Source: Thalassia testudinum (lineage: Eukaryota; Streptophyta; Magnoliopsida; Alismatales; Hydrocharitaceae). Taken from it: 64,000 nt of DNA. Made by a program: the position numbers and the translations under genes. Position 1 is the stretch's first letter, and each line of letters begins with the position of its first letter. A model generated the notes under the pieces. The model was given only the letters and a program-made list of their open reading frames with translations, ran no database searches and was not told the origin of the DNA. This document shows, one piece after another, positions 34,029-46,365 of the stretch. Location: positions 74,512,001 through 74,576,000 of the forward strand of contig JAZHRO010000002.1 in NCBI GenBank assembly GCA_037157565.1. The letters are read 5' to 3'.

Positions 34029-34330
34029 GTGTGGAGCAACTATAGAGGCTTGCTCGTTGACAGCAACAGATGTTGGTCATGTAAACGACTACAAAAATTG
34101 TAAGTGAGGGAGAGCACACGTACCATTTAAGCTTCCTAACACACGTATCAGTATACCGAGCCAAAGAGCACACGTCAACACATTAGATTAGTGGGGGGTG
34201 TGGAAGTGGAAAACTCTCAACGATATCTAAAATGATCATTTTCTCACAAATAAATTACCTCATTATACACCGGTCTTGATTCGGCAGAGAAAATGTGCGT
34301 CGATTTTTCCTTTCTCTTGAATTTTAGTAC

Positions 34331-36675
34331 AAAGTAACCTCAAAATTATAAAAGTATGAATTTGTTTCGGGTTGGAACTCTTATATTAAAAAACTGGATT
34401 TTCGGCCAATAGCTCTCGTTTAGCAACTAAGCCAATCACCCTCAAAAGTCGGTATGCGTTCGCTTGCGCACAACAGCCCAATTGGGTTTTAGATATTGCT
34501 TTTACTTTTATTTTTCCTGCGACAGCCCACTTTACACAGGTCCACACTGGGACGTAAACATTATCTTAGCAGTTATTCGAAATATTTTATCCCCCCTGTG
34601 TTTCCGGAGACTATCTATATGAACTTGGTTACCAAGTTAAATAAACATGCTTTTGAGCACTTTCAAAAATACTGTCCATTCCCGCTGGATATAGTTCAAT
34701 TGGTGGTTATTATTGGCTGCGGTAAAGCAAACTCATATTTCAACCTTGATCCTGCAATACCTGAAGGTTGGTATTACAAAATTATCAATTAACCTGCAAT
34801 TTGATTACAAGAGTATGGTCGACTACCCAGCAGTTTAATCGCAACGGTTCTGGGGCACCCAACAAAAAAAAAAAAATACTGCCACCCAACGGACTATTTT
34901 GTAATCGCATCTTGGAAGGCACGGGTACTTCTCGACCACAATACAACACTAACAGTACGGAAATCATTAAATGAAAGCCTCTCTAACCAAGAAGGGTACC
35001 AAATTGGGATATTGACGTGCGTACATGCAAGTATCTATCTATCTATCCACTGCGGAGTTATTGCGTTTAAGTTTTTTTCCTATTTTTCAAAGATAAACTT
35101 TGTTAACGAGTAAAAGCAGCATATTTGATAACAACTTCGTTCTTAAAAGAGGAAAATGCACCTCCTCAAATTGAAGTAACACTTTATCCAAGGAAGTAAA
35201 AAATAAAAAATATATACAAATAAAGAGATACAAATGTATGGTGAAGGTTGCTTTCGAGACATACCCTATGCCTAAGTACGATTCAAGTCATCGAAACAAT
35301 GTTGATGATTTGAACGAAATGGGATAGAATTGGTAGACATATAAAGTTTGGATTCTAACGTAACCTGTAAACTCGAATTTAAAACAACACAAAAATAGAA
35401 AAAGAGAGAAAAAAAAAAATACAACCACAAAATGACCGAGGTTGGTTGTGGAAGTGACAATAGAGTGCTCGCCTCGTGATCACTAGTAGCTAGCATCAAT
35501 AAGGCATGAGTGTCTAAATCCAAACGACTGTCAACACGAAAGGGAGCCATGGACACTATAGTGCTCCATCCAAAGATAAACTAGTTGCAACCGAAAGTAA
35601 CCCCATCAGAAGATCAAAATAGGGGCGCAAGGGGGCTCCACTAGTCGAGCCTACGCCAATGGGAGGAAGCCCTATGATGGACAAAGTGAAAATCTCTTGA
35701 AATCCCAAGATCGAAGGATGCAAAAAAAGCAAAGCCAACTGAACAGGTGAAGACATGGCAGAACATGTGAGGTCGGGATGGGCCTAAGAGCTCCAACCGA
35801 CGCAACGGCCAACTGGAGCCTCGTCCTGTGACCACAGTCGATGGGATTTCCGCTAGATCAAAAAAAGAGCTCAAGCAAATGTAGGAAGCCACCCACCCTA
35901 TTGCGATGTAGTTGAGATTTCTTTCTACTCAAGTTATCACATCTCACACTTAAGCCATGATGTATTCTGAATTTTGTTTTGATTCGAAGTATAAATCACC
36001 AAATTATTTTATACCTTGTAATCACTTTATCCAGAAAACCTGAAGCCGTATCCGCTTTTAAAATACTTTTATCCCTTGTATCAAGAAACAATTGGGTTTA
36101 GTTGATTAAAAAAATTGAAATCAGTAAGTATGTTATAATTTGTACTTTTTTAATTTTTAAACCAAAGAGCGGGAGTAATTCAACTCCATCGAGAGAGAGC
36201 GACGTAGAGAAATGAGCTTGGATTTTGATCAGTCGTACGAGACTGATGGGAGTCCCCACTACTCCCACTTGCTCTTTCTCTCTCGTTTAGGAGTAGGTAC
36301 TCCCTCCTCAACATGCATGGTCGTTGGTGTCTTGTGGTGGTGGCAAGAGGCTGGTGATTGTTGTGGTGGCAGTGAAGGCTTGTTGTGGTGGCGGAGGTGG
36401 TCATCTATGGTTGTCTCGAATGTCGATCATTCGTGTGGTCGGTAGAGTGTCTGTTGGTCGTGAAGGTTTCGTTGACAACGTTTTCGGAAGTCGTAGCCAC
36501 TACGGCTCACTGGAGACCTTGGAGGTCACAATCGCTGTCCCTTGTCGACGTGCAGTCGCTGTAGTCAGTGGCGGCTGGATGGCCTGTTGGTGGTGTTGAT
36601 GGATAATGGTGACGGCTGCTCGGTGATGGTGGTCGTGGCTTGGTTGTCACGGGTGGTTCGGTTGTTGTTGTGAGG
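34331..36675. other. Unassigned DNA
   Basis: I see no gene or element I can name. It contains a poly-A run at 34863-34876, a (CTAT)n microsatellite near 35032-35047, an A-rich run near 35408-35420, and GGTGGT-rich sequence at 36330-36400. The frames at 34496-34792, 35272-35556 and 35641-35892 are open, but they have no domain, no promoter context and no similarity to anything I recognise. Confidence 0.5.
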
Positions 36676-37102
36676 GTTATTTTATACTATTTGAATGTTT
36701 AGATCTTTTCTTTTACTTTTTTAGTGTTGTTTAAATTTTATTGTGTATCACATGTGACTTCGTATTTTTTACGGTCAAGTTTCTGACACCAATCAGTGAT
36801 TGATTTTGTTAATTTTCCTTCACCATATCTACAAGCATAGAGTCGATCTCCCTTTGAAAGGTTGTCTAATTTTCAATCTCGGGATAACTTTTTTTTTCTT
36901 TTATTTCTTATTATCTTATTCTCTGAACTTTAACTTCTTTCGTTTCAATGGGAGTAACTTCTCCCTTCTGAAGTCGTTAGGATTTTCTTTTCCGTCTATT
37001 CCACTATCAGGTACGTCATCCATATCAGGTACTTCTACTTTTTAATAGAATTTCATGCCTTCCAGAAAACACTCTTATTCAACTCTAACTTCCATGTGAG
37101 TG
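36676..37102 (+). repeat. Tandem repeat of about 420 bp, copy 1
   Basis: Anchor blocks recur in the next copy at a constant offset of 419-420 bases: TCAGTGATTGATTTTGT at 36793 and 37213, TATCTTATTCTCTGAA near 36911 and 37331, and CAGGTACGTCAT at 37008 and 37427. The function is unknown. Confidence 0.88.
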
Positions 37103-37483
37103 TTGTTTCATACCATTTGAGTGTTTAGATTATTTTTTTTAATATTATTTAAATTTTATTGTAGATCACGTGTGATCTTGTATTTTTTATGGTGAAGTTT
37201 CCGATGTCACTCAGTGATTGATTTTGTCAACTTTCCTTTACCATATCTATAAGTATGTGATCTATCTCCTTCTAGGTGGCCGTCCAATTTTTAATTTTGG
37301 GATATTTTTTTCTTCTTTTATTTTTTATTATCTTATTCTCTGAATTTTAACTTCTTCCGTTTCAATCGGAGGAACTTCTCCCTTCTGAAATCGTTAGGAT
37401 TTTCTTTTCCTTTTCCTCCACTGTCAGGTACGTCATTGTATAGGATATTTTAAAGAAAACTCTTGTTCAACTCCAACTTACAA
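37103..37483 (+). repeat. Tandem repeat of about 420 bp, copy 2
   Basis: This second copy diverges from copy 1 by scattered substitutions and small indels. It ends after AACTCTTGTTCAACTCCAACTT, the counterpart of 37066-37090. Confidence 0.85.
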
Positions 37484-40400
37484 GGGGCATGAAGAAAAGG
37501 TAGGATAACTTAAAGCCAACACCTGCCCGATAAGAAAAAAATTGGTCACAACTCGTGAAATAATATAAAAATAAAAAATAAATCATGATGCACTTACATC
37601 AAAAAATTTAAAATATATATAATTATATCATGTCTGATGTAGAAAGTTGGTGTAAAATATTTTTGTATTTATATAAAATAATTTTATTTTTTTCTATAAT
37701 TCTATGTTATAAAATAATTATAAATGTAAAATAATCATAAAATAATTTTATATAATTAAAAAATAATATTACATCAATATAAAATAATTTTAAATAATTC
37801 TACATCGACGTAAATATTTTTACCTCAATGTGTCACGTAACATTACAAAATACATTAACATTTACATCTTTATATACGCATGCAAAACAAGTCAAAAGCA
37901 TACACCCCAAAAATGGGTCGTATATTGGAGGAGCGTTTGATGACAAGCAGGAGGTTAAACCGACGACCGCGATTTAGGAAAATAGAGCACCGCCGTGAAG
38001 ACTCCGGTAAAAAAGAAACAAAATGGTAGATATATATACGCACACACATATATCCAATGAAATCAATGCTTATTTAGCTTAATTAATTAGACCAGGACAC
38101 GTAACTTTTCAATTTCCAATTTTCATGTATTCAATTCTGAAATCACAAGTTTCTTACATGTTTCAGCTGTCAGAGAATGTTACTTTGTAGAGGACATTGT
38201 TGTGGTTTCAGAAATGTCTCATTCATTTGTAATTCCTGAATCCCAATTTGATCACTCGTTTTATATTGTTTCTTTGCAAGGCATGCCATATTTCAAGGAA
38301 ATATTCTTTACACGCTTCATAGTTATTGAGATGTGAAGGTGTAATTTCATCATCTTCCTTATATACCCATTCACTACAAAATTCCAACTTAACATTTCAC
38401 AAAATCCATCCCTCCATTCCAGAGGTGAATGTAATCATCTTAAGAAAATCAGTACGTTGTTATTTAATTCTGCCATTACAAATCCGTCATGCAATGTATG
38501 TTTTTGTAATCACCAATTGAATTACATGTAATTTGCAAATATTTTATATGCGATTTACATAGCTAATTTGTAATTACCAACGATATATAAAAAAGTCATA
38601 ATTTAGAAACAAATACATAACTTGCTGATTTTTTATACTGGATTGAGTACGTTTGTAAATTGCAAAATAACATCTAGTTAAATTGCAAATAACATTCATA
38701 GTTTTACATGTTTGTAATTTACAAATATAATACTTATTTTTTTTTCTTTAAAAAAATAAAAAATGCTAATACTTAATTTAGAAACCTAAAACAGATGGCT
38801 GGTATTTTATATTAGGTTGAGTACGCTTGTAAATTGCAAAATAACATCCAGTTAAATTGCAAATAACATTCCTGGTTCTACATGTTTGTAATTTACAAAC
38901 GTAATGCTTATTTTAAAAACCTAACAACATATAGGTAAATTGCGAACTACTTACTGTAATGGTTTTTTAATTTATAAGTCACATATCTAAATATAGAAAA
39001 CATATAGAAGTGTTTATAATTTACAAAACATATATCCCAGTGTTTAACATACAGGTAAATTGCAAACTATACATCTGTAATTTTCAAGTATTATACTTTA
39101 CGAATCATATCTGTAATCACAAAACATATTTGTAAGTTACAAGATTATTCCTACATATTAATTGCAAAAACACCCTACAATTTGAGAGAGGTTGTTCTGC
39201 ATTCCTAAATAGCTCTTTATTATTTATTTTTTTCCTATTAAAGCCATATGTATCGTAATATGGTTACAATATTCTTTTACGTACAAATCCTAATTTCGTA
39301 AATCCTATTACGTTTCTTGATATGGTTACAAATAATCACTTTAGAAATTCTAATACAGTGAATCATAACAGGTTAACTTCCCTATTCGTATTTTTATATA
39401 TGTCAGCTACGAATGTTAACTTGCATTATAAAAATCAGTGCATTAATTATATAGGTGAAATCGGAAAAATTCTATGTAAATACTTAATGATTTCTTTTGT
39501 AAGTTAGAATAATTCTAGGTAAGTTACGATCCAAGGATCAAACTAAATTTGGAGCATTCTTTTATAATTATAATCTAAACATTAAGAAATCTTCAGTGAT
39601 GTTTACATATAATTTAAAATTATCAGTAATATTTAATTTGAATGTAAAAATCTTCGATGATATTTGATTCAAAATTAAAAATTACTCCTGATATTTAGTT
39701 GAGATGTAAAATATTTAATTTCCATGTAAAATTTATCAATATATTTCGATTTAGAGAGTTAGCGGTGGTGTAGAACTCACCAACCCCATACATAGGCAAC
39801 CATGTGTCCATTCAATGCACATTACAAAATACGTTATAAAATATATTTCTCTACCTTTTGTAGATTGTGAACGGTGCTTATAAGTTACATTTGAAACATT
39901 CGGTAATCATAATATTATGTAAGTTACGGTATAAATGTGACTTACAAATAATTTTTTTTATAATTATAAATTTTCACACATATGAATTATCTAAAAAAAA
40001 TGTAATTGTAAATTAGTATTGTAACTTGAAATACATGTTTACAAGTTACTATTTAAAGAATTTATTCTTTGTGCAACCTATCCAAGTGGAATTTGCAAAG
40101 TTCCATTATATTTAGTAATTACAAATGAATTTATGTAACTTATAATAAATGCTTCTAAGTTGCAATTTAGAGATTGAGAAATCATAACACAAGCTTTAGA
40201 GTAAATTACAAATGTTTTTACTTTTGTAATTTATAAATTTTTTGTAATTATTATATGTTATGGAATTGCCTTGCTTTTCTGGGGACTTGTTATAGCTTTG
40301 GGAAAATTTCCTTACATTTTGTAGGAAATGATGCAAATTTTGTAAACTTAAAAGGTATATTTTGTAATAGATTAAACTAATGCTTATAAATATTAATGTA

Positions 40401-40484
40401 TGATTTTGTAAGGAAACATGAATCTCTTGACTTTTTGAATTAATGGACACTTCTTAATATTTTCAATAAAAATGGTTTTAGGTT
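37484..40484. other. AT-rich non-coding region with degenerate palindromic repeats
   Basis: About 3 kb are strongly AT-rich. From about 38520 onward, variants of TTTGTAATTTACAAA and TTGTAAATTGCAAA occur many times, spaced irregularly. No ORF of substance, RNA gene or element border is visible. It could be an old, diverged satellite-like or MITE-rich segment. Confidence 0.6.
38627..38910. repeat. Direct repeat, period about 182 bp
   Basis: Two copies begin TTTTATACTGGATTGAGTAC (38632) and TTTTATATTAGGTTGAGTAC (38814). They share AAATTGCAAAATAACATC, TTAAATTGCAAATAACATTC and TACATGTTTGTAATTTACAAA in the same order. Confidence 0.85.
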
Positions 40485-40771
40485 TGTCAGGCCCTCAATA
40501 TTACAGGTGAAGTCCACACCTTGGTAGAAACTCAAGTTGACTTGCAATTCACTCTAAGATCTAGGTATCCAATGTATAAAGATAGAACAATATAATAACT
40601 ACACACAATGCATCACATCATGTATATATAACGACAAAAGAAGAAATTAATTGAACCGAATAATGTCAAAGGAAGCATTCATAGACATCATCATGTGTAA
40701 GTACATAACTGAAAAAAATTACGCTAAGATGCTACTCAAGGAACTTGAAAGAAATACTATGACAACTATCA

Positions 40772-43465
40772 TGTAACGAGCGCGTGCCCCAGACGCCTTT
40801 TAAGACGTCTGGGAGGTGGCCCAGACGTCTGTAAAGACGTCTGGGATCACATCCAGACGTCTGACCAGACGTCCGGGATAGTTTACAGACGTCTGGCGAA
40901 CAGTTATGCTCGCACGGGATATTCGTCTGCGCGCCTGTGCGCGCAGACCTGCGATTCTGCCCTTTTTCTCTGCGGCTGCAGGCGGCTGCGACCGCCTTCT
41001 CTCTCCTCTCCGCGCGGCGTTAAAAGGGGGGCGCGCCTCCCCTCCCGTCTCCACCATCTTCCTCCTTCTTCTCCTGCCTGTGCGCGAGAGCGAGCGGACG
41101 CGAGGGCGCAGCGGCAGCGGCAGCCGCAGTGAGCGCGGAGGAGCTGCGGCGTGCGAGGGCGGGGCTCTGCCGTGAGGGCGAGCTCGCCAGGAGCGGCTTG
41201 GCCGGCCGGGGGAGGGTGCAGGGGGCGCAGAGCGTCGCGGAGAGGGACCTGCTGCGGGCGGAGCAGCGTACGCGCGAGGTGCGACGCGGGCGGCGTCGCG
41301 AGCGGAGGCCGAGCAGGGCTCTGATTCTGGAAAAATTTCCAGAATCAGACGTCTGGATTGATATCCAGACGGCAAGGTCGACGTCTGTGAGATCATACAG
41401 ACGTCTGAAAGGTGAGTTTCCGCTTTCTTCTTCGTTTTTGTCGACTGACCGTACTGAGGGAGGGGGGTTGGTTGTGCGCAGGTTCTCTGATTCGTCATCT
41501 TTGCGAATCAGACGTCTGGAAGTTGTACCAGACGGCGGGAGTGACCTCCAGACGTCCGGAGTGACCATCGGACGTCTGAGATCTAGGCAGACGTCCCCGA
41601 AGACTTCTGGACGTCCGGGGAACCAAGCCGAACAGGTAATTCTCTGATCCACCGTTTAAGACGTCTGGAAGGAGTTCCAGACGTCTGATTTTGCACAGTA
41701 TTGTCTTTCTCGACCCGTTTAGGGCCCGTTTGGGCTCCGTTTTCCGCGATTCGAGTTGCGTTCGTTTCAGAATTTATTCCTCTACCCGCCTACAGTAGCT
41801 ATACACTGTTTTGAGACACTCCTTGTGTTTGATCCTTGTGATAGGACCTCGTTCGGTTGCAGTCTTGAGAGTCGCGGAGGCGCGCGGGATTCCCGATCAC
41901 GCCCCCATTACTCCCGTTGTACCTGGTAGAGTGGCTTTAAGTATTAATAAAATCTGTTAAAGTATGGAACCATAACTAGAACCTAGGGCATTGCATGAAT
42001 CCTAGGAATGAGAAATATATGGAATGATAGCTCCTAGGTGTTGCATGAATCCTAGGGCCGGAAAACTAGATTGTATGATAGATCCTAGGATATGGCATGA
42101 ATCCTAGGATGGAAAAACTAGTGGAATGTATATTACTGCAGTCTTGGAAAAATGGAAAGGAATATATAAAGCTGCCTGTAAATTTAATTAACAGCTGCCT
42201 GTTACGAATAAAGAAACATGTTTGAGATCATGGATTTTGAGAATGTGAATCTGGAAAGTGAAACATATGATGTTCTGAGATAAAGAGCTGGAACCCTACG
42301 GGGAATTAGGAGTGGAACTCCTGGAAAGAAAAGGAATGGAACTGAGATGTAGTTTGTACTGTCTCTTGGGTACGCAGTACCAAGGGAAGTACCTGTACCT
42401 GTTTAGTGCAGAGTGGGGCCAGCCGCCCCAGGGACCCGGGGTTAGGATTGGCCGCTCTGTACCGACTTGTTGGCCCTCGTGTACGTAGTACCGAGGAGAG
42501 CTAGTAGTGTTAGGAGAGTACTAGCTACCCCACGGGCCCCGGGGTTCTGCTAGCCTCCTTCACCGACTTGTTAGGCCCACTAGGGCAAACCAGGGTAGTC
42601 AGGCGAGGGTGCGCGGACTGTGGAGGGGCAAGGCCCCGGTTTGGTTACTGTAGAGGGGTTGGACCCCTGTTTCTGAGAGGGCTCTGCCCTGGTTCCGTGC
42701 TGTGCTTTGGGCGCACCCGTTAACGGAAACGACTGACCGCGTGCCAGTGCGGGCTAGCTACCTGTGCGTTTATCGCGCGTGCCGTAGTCACCGTTACGTC
42801 TGTCAGTGACCTTGGGGTGGTTGACTGAGGGTAGGATCACCACGGGGGACTCTCCCGGCCAGGAGAGCACCACGTGCTACTTCTACTTTTGGAAAAGACT
42901 GCAATCAAGATCGTCCCACGAGGACATCCGAGATCAAGTAAAGGATCTGAGAAGTAAATGAAATAGTGAGAAAAATTGAAAGATGTAAATAAAGGAAGTA
43001 ATAGAACATAACAGCTACTGTACACTCTACTGTTGCCTTTAGTTAGTTTGCCACTCTACTCAGCGTTTTGCTGACGTGTTACACTCGTTACCTTTTTCAG
43101 GACCAGGTGTTGAGCAGCCAGGGTCGGCGGCTGCAGAGGATGCTGGGCCGAGTAGGGTCCAGTAGAGTTACCCCAGCTTTGTACCCCTTTTTGTTTCTGT
43201 TCTAGTGAGTAGTTTCTGTTTCCGCTGTACCTTCTTTACCTGCAGTTTTGTTATATGATAAATGTTGTTTTACTGTTGTGGTGGTGCCTACTGTAGTAGT
43301 TTCTTTCCTTACTGCTGTACTTTCTTACTGTTAGTTATATTCATGCTGAATGTGGTTTATTTTACTGTCTTTTGGTTACTTCCTCGTTGGACGACTGGGT
43401 CTTGGGATTAGTCGAGTCGGTCCGGTTCTCGTGTCTCGTAGGGACTCGGGAATCGGGTCGTTACA
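40772..43465 (+). mobile_element. Solo LTR of the Tekay/Del-type chromovirus family
   Basis: The LTR starts TGTAACGAGCGCGTGCCCC, ends GGAATCGGGTCGTTACA, and is flanked by the 5-bp duplication TATCA (40767-40771 and 43466-43470). It is 2694 bp and reads as the reverse complement of the E LTRs, so element sense is plus. Features in order: six GACGTC sites within the first 130 bases, a GC-rich block with TTAAAAGG (41020), the stem-loop at 41323-41346, intron-like GTGAGT to GCGCAG (41412-41481), a CCTAGG minisatellite (41970-42115) and a conserved terminal block. It results from LTR-LTR recombination. Confidence 0.96.
41323..41346 (+). other. Conserved LTR stem-loop, copy in solo LTR at 40772
   Basis: The arms GATTCTGGAA and TTCCAGAATC flank a 4-base loop, forming a perfect 10-bp stem. 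Confidence 0.8.
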
Positions 43466-46006
43466 TATCACGACTACAATAATGCACTTCAACCAACACC
43501 ATCAGCTCCTATAGCTGTAGGATCTGACCTTAACTCACTAAGATTTGAGTACAGAGCCCATGAGAAAACATCAGCAAATGCTGAGTAGAGTAGCATAGAT
43601 AGTGAAAAAGGAAACAAAACCAAAGCAATTGTGGAAAGCAAGGAAAAACGATTGTTATTCTCATTTTCCATCTATTAATCCCATTTATCTATCCCCTCCC
43701 ATATTTCGGTTGTTAATCTATTCAAATCAATTCTCTTAGGAGGCTTAAGAAACCCTTGCCGTTGTATCCTAAATAGTAGAGGTGATACAATACACCCCAT
43801 TGGCCGAGAGGATGGCCTACACCCACTCTACTACTTAATTAATCATCGTAGGGTTCAACTTAGGTGAAGTGGTGATTATGGCTCGTGTGATATGCATATA
43901 AGAAGTTATCCCTCACTAACACATTGCCAGTCATTTCTATTACAGGGTATAAAAGCAAATAGCACCAACCACCCACAATAGTAGCACATACCCACTTCAC
44001 CTAGCTACCTAGTTGGGAAAACGACCTAACGAAAAGTAGAAGGGAGGCTGGCTCATTTCTTAAGCCAAGCTCTACCCCTAATAAGTATAGTAGGTCACGC
44101 TATTGATACCACATATAGCCGGACATGCTGTTGATACTAGGTGCAAACTAACTTCCAATGGATATCACCAATTCCATGTTCACTAACCCATTATCAATCA
44201 CTTTCCATCACTCAATGTAGAAAAAGATGTAACAATGATTTCTCGTTCTTTCATACATGCATGTTCTTTCATGATTCACATTATTTCCATGTAACATCAT
44301 ATCATGATTTATATTATTCACAAGACTAATACTCTAATTAGTAAACTAATCAAAGTTCTCATTTATGTAACAAAAATAATCACATGCCTTGTTTTACTAG
44401 TCCAAACATATTATTTAGGCATCTAATCATGCAATTCTATTTATTAATTTAATTATTCTAGTACCAATATATAGATAATTAATACTCAAGTATATGAGAC
44501 TCAAGTACTTAGCAAGATAGGGTATAATAGACTGGTAATGATTCAAACTAAGTATCTAATACATAATCAATGCCATAGGGAAGGAAACATAAGGCTACTC
44601 TAGGTAGGGTCATCGGGGGGTCATAGTGACTTTGAAATCTGCACCCAAGGTCCCTCACTACTACCCTGGAGCACCACGTACTTCGTGCGCACTCTAGGTA
44701 TCCAATTCTAATACAATATAAGAGTGAACATACTTAAAATGTAATTTTGAAGTACTTAGGCATAAAAACAAAATTTACCACTTCTGATATGTATTTGAAA
44801 CACACTGGATCTAAGTTCTCTCGAGACGATTCCAATAGTGGGTGGCTCATCAAAATTGAAGTTCGAATGGTCCCTAATCCAATCAATTAAAGAGATCCGT
44901 GGTCAGGAACTTAACTACAATTTCAAAAACTCGTAATTTTAGCTTTATAATTATTTCAATAACAACTCTTCATTTCTTCCCCATGTTTTCTTCCCTTTGC
45001 TCTTCTCCTTCATGTCTATCCACATAGATGACTTGCGACCATATTGGTCGCCATTCGCCCATCAATTGGCTCACCCCTTGCCATGTCGACCCTCACCCAC
45101 GGTTGTCACATGTTGCCACACCTCTGACAACCCTCCTTGCCAGCTGTAGGGCCCCATCGACCTCTCTTCAACCTTTTCGATCCTCCTCTTTTATGTGTAA
45201 TCCATGCACATAAAGGGATGCCATAGTTGATCATTACCTCATTCAGTCGTCACGGTCCTTATCGCCATCCACCTTACCTCCGACGATGCCCCAACCATGC
45301 TCCTCCCTTTGATCTCCTCCTTGCCTTCTTCGTTCTCCTTACATGGGCCCAACACCTGCACCAAAACAATAATGGAGGAGGAAGAGGATCACCTGTCACT
45401 ACGCCGAGCGGCAACTCTTATCATGGAGCATTCTCCTACTGACACCATCACACCTTCCATGCCTTAGCTGTGTGGACACATGACTCCCCTCTCGACCATG
45501 TGCACGATGGTTGTAGGGAAGAGAAGAATGGAGAGTTGCATTTCTCTCATGCCCCCTCTCTCACAACGTTCACTCTCTCCCTCTCTCCATGGTGGAACCA
45601 CCAAGGATGGAAAGAATGATAGCCTACAACTCTAAGTCCCATTTATAGCCTCCTGACACCCATTCTAGGTCAAAATAGATACATATGTAGATGAGAATGC
45701 CCCTCGGTTAGGTTTACGAAAATCTACCTTCTCACTAAATTAGTTTCAAGGATAACTTTTACTACAGAAATCAGAATTTTGCCAAATTAGTCTTGTTAGA
45801 AAACTTGTAACAAGGGGAACCCAACGGTACCATATGTGACACATTTCAAGCAAAATTTTCCTAAGGGTTAACTAGGGTTTACCAAAACCCATGTTCCTTT
45901 ATTTTTGGGTTACACTAACCTAGTTCGTGCCCAACAAGCGTTGATAGATTCGTCTCAATATTCTTAGTCTAGATTTGAGCTCAGATTTTGATTTTGGGTC
46001 ATCACA

Positions 46007-46365
46007 CTCTAGTGTATTACTAAAATAGAATTTTTGTTAATGTCATATATTTGTTACTTATGTTAATTTGCAACAATGAAAATTTATTACTAATAATATC
46101 CATAGAATCAAGGGATATGAAACCGTCTATGTTTAATTTTACAAATGCTCTCGATGGTTTTGACATTATTTTGGTGGCTTTAATATGATCCTCATGTTTT
46201 AGGATTGATGGCCAGGATGGTATGGCCTAAATAGCTTATTTAGGCCTTAGGCCAACTTGATAGGCATATATATATTCTACGCAGTGCATTGATGCGCATC
46301 TGAATAATCATGCGGCTACTACATTTGAGCTTATGCAGCGCATTGATTGTAAAGTGTTTAGCTCT
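46007..46365. other. Short unassigned stretch
   Basis: This is AT-rich DNA between the old LTR and the LINE fragment. The 3' part (46260-46365) may already belong to the LINE, but no confident domain match is visible. Confidence 0.4.

Larger units (their letters stand above)
30694..34330 (+). repeat. Tandem array unit 2, with MOG1-like gene at its start
   Basis: This unit holds a promoter-like segment, the MOG1-like gene and 2.7 kb of downstream sequence shared with unit 1. Homology to unit 1 ends in CATTATACACCGGTC (34261-34275). A short degenerate match to the start of the promoter segment (GTCGATTTTTCC, about 34300-34330) follows, as if a third unit began there. The period is about 3.59 kb. 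Confidence 0.75.
40485..46006 (-). mobile_element. Probable old chromovirus-type LTR, split by a younger solo LTR
   Basis: The sequence on both sides of the solo LTR at 40772 resembles, weakly but in order, the LTR of elements C and E. AAATGCTGAGTAGAGTAGC (43636) matches the block at 54810. The stretch 43840-43940 (GGTGATTATGGCTCGTGTGA) matches the CGGTGACTACGGCACGCGCG block. A possible start TGTCAGGCCCTC (40485) and end GGGTCATCACA (46006) have TG/CA termini, but no duplication was found. The length without the insert would be about 2.8 kb, right for the family. Boundaries are tentative. Frames at 45028-45442 are not convincing genes. Confidence 0.5.

Noticed and set aside
27773..34283. The two direct repeats as LTRs of one retrotransposon
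   Set aside because: Ends are not TG/CA, there is no primer site or polypurine tract in the 0.7-kb spacer, and the left end falls inside a MOG1 exon; a tandem duplication fits better.
34496..34792. ORF of 98 codons as a possible gene
   Set aside because: No recognised domain, no upstream promoter features, AT-rich surroundings, single exon of marginal length.
38500..40450. CRISPR-like or regular satellite array
   Set aside because: Repeat spacing is irregular, motifs are degenerate, and the context is a plant genome; no regular repeat-spacer pattern exists.
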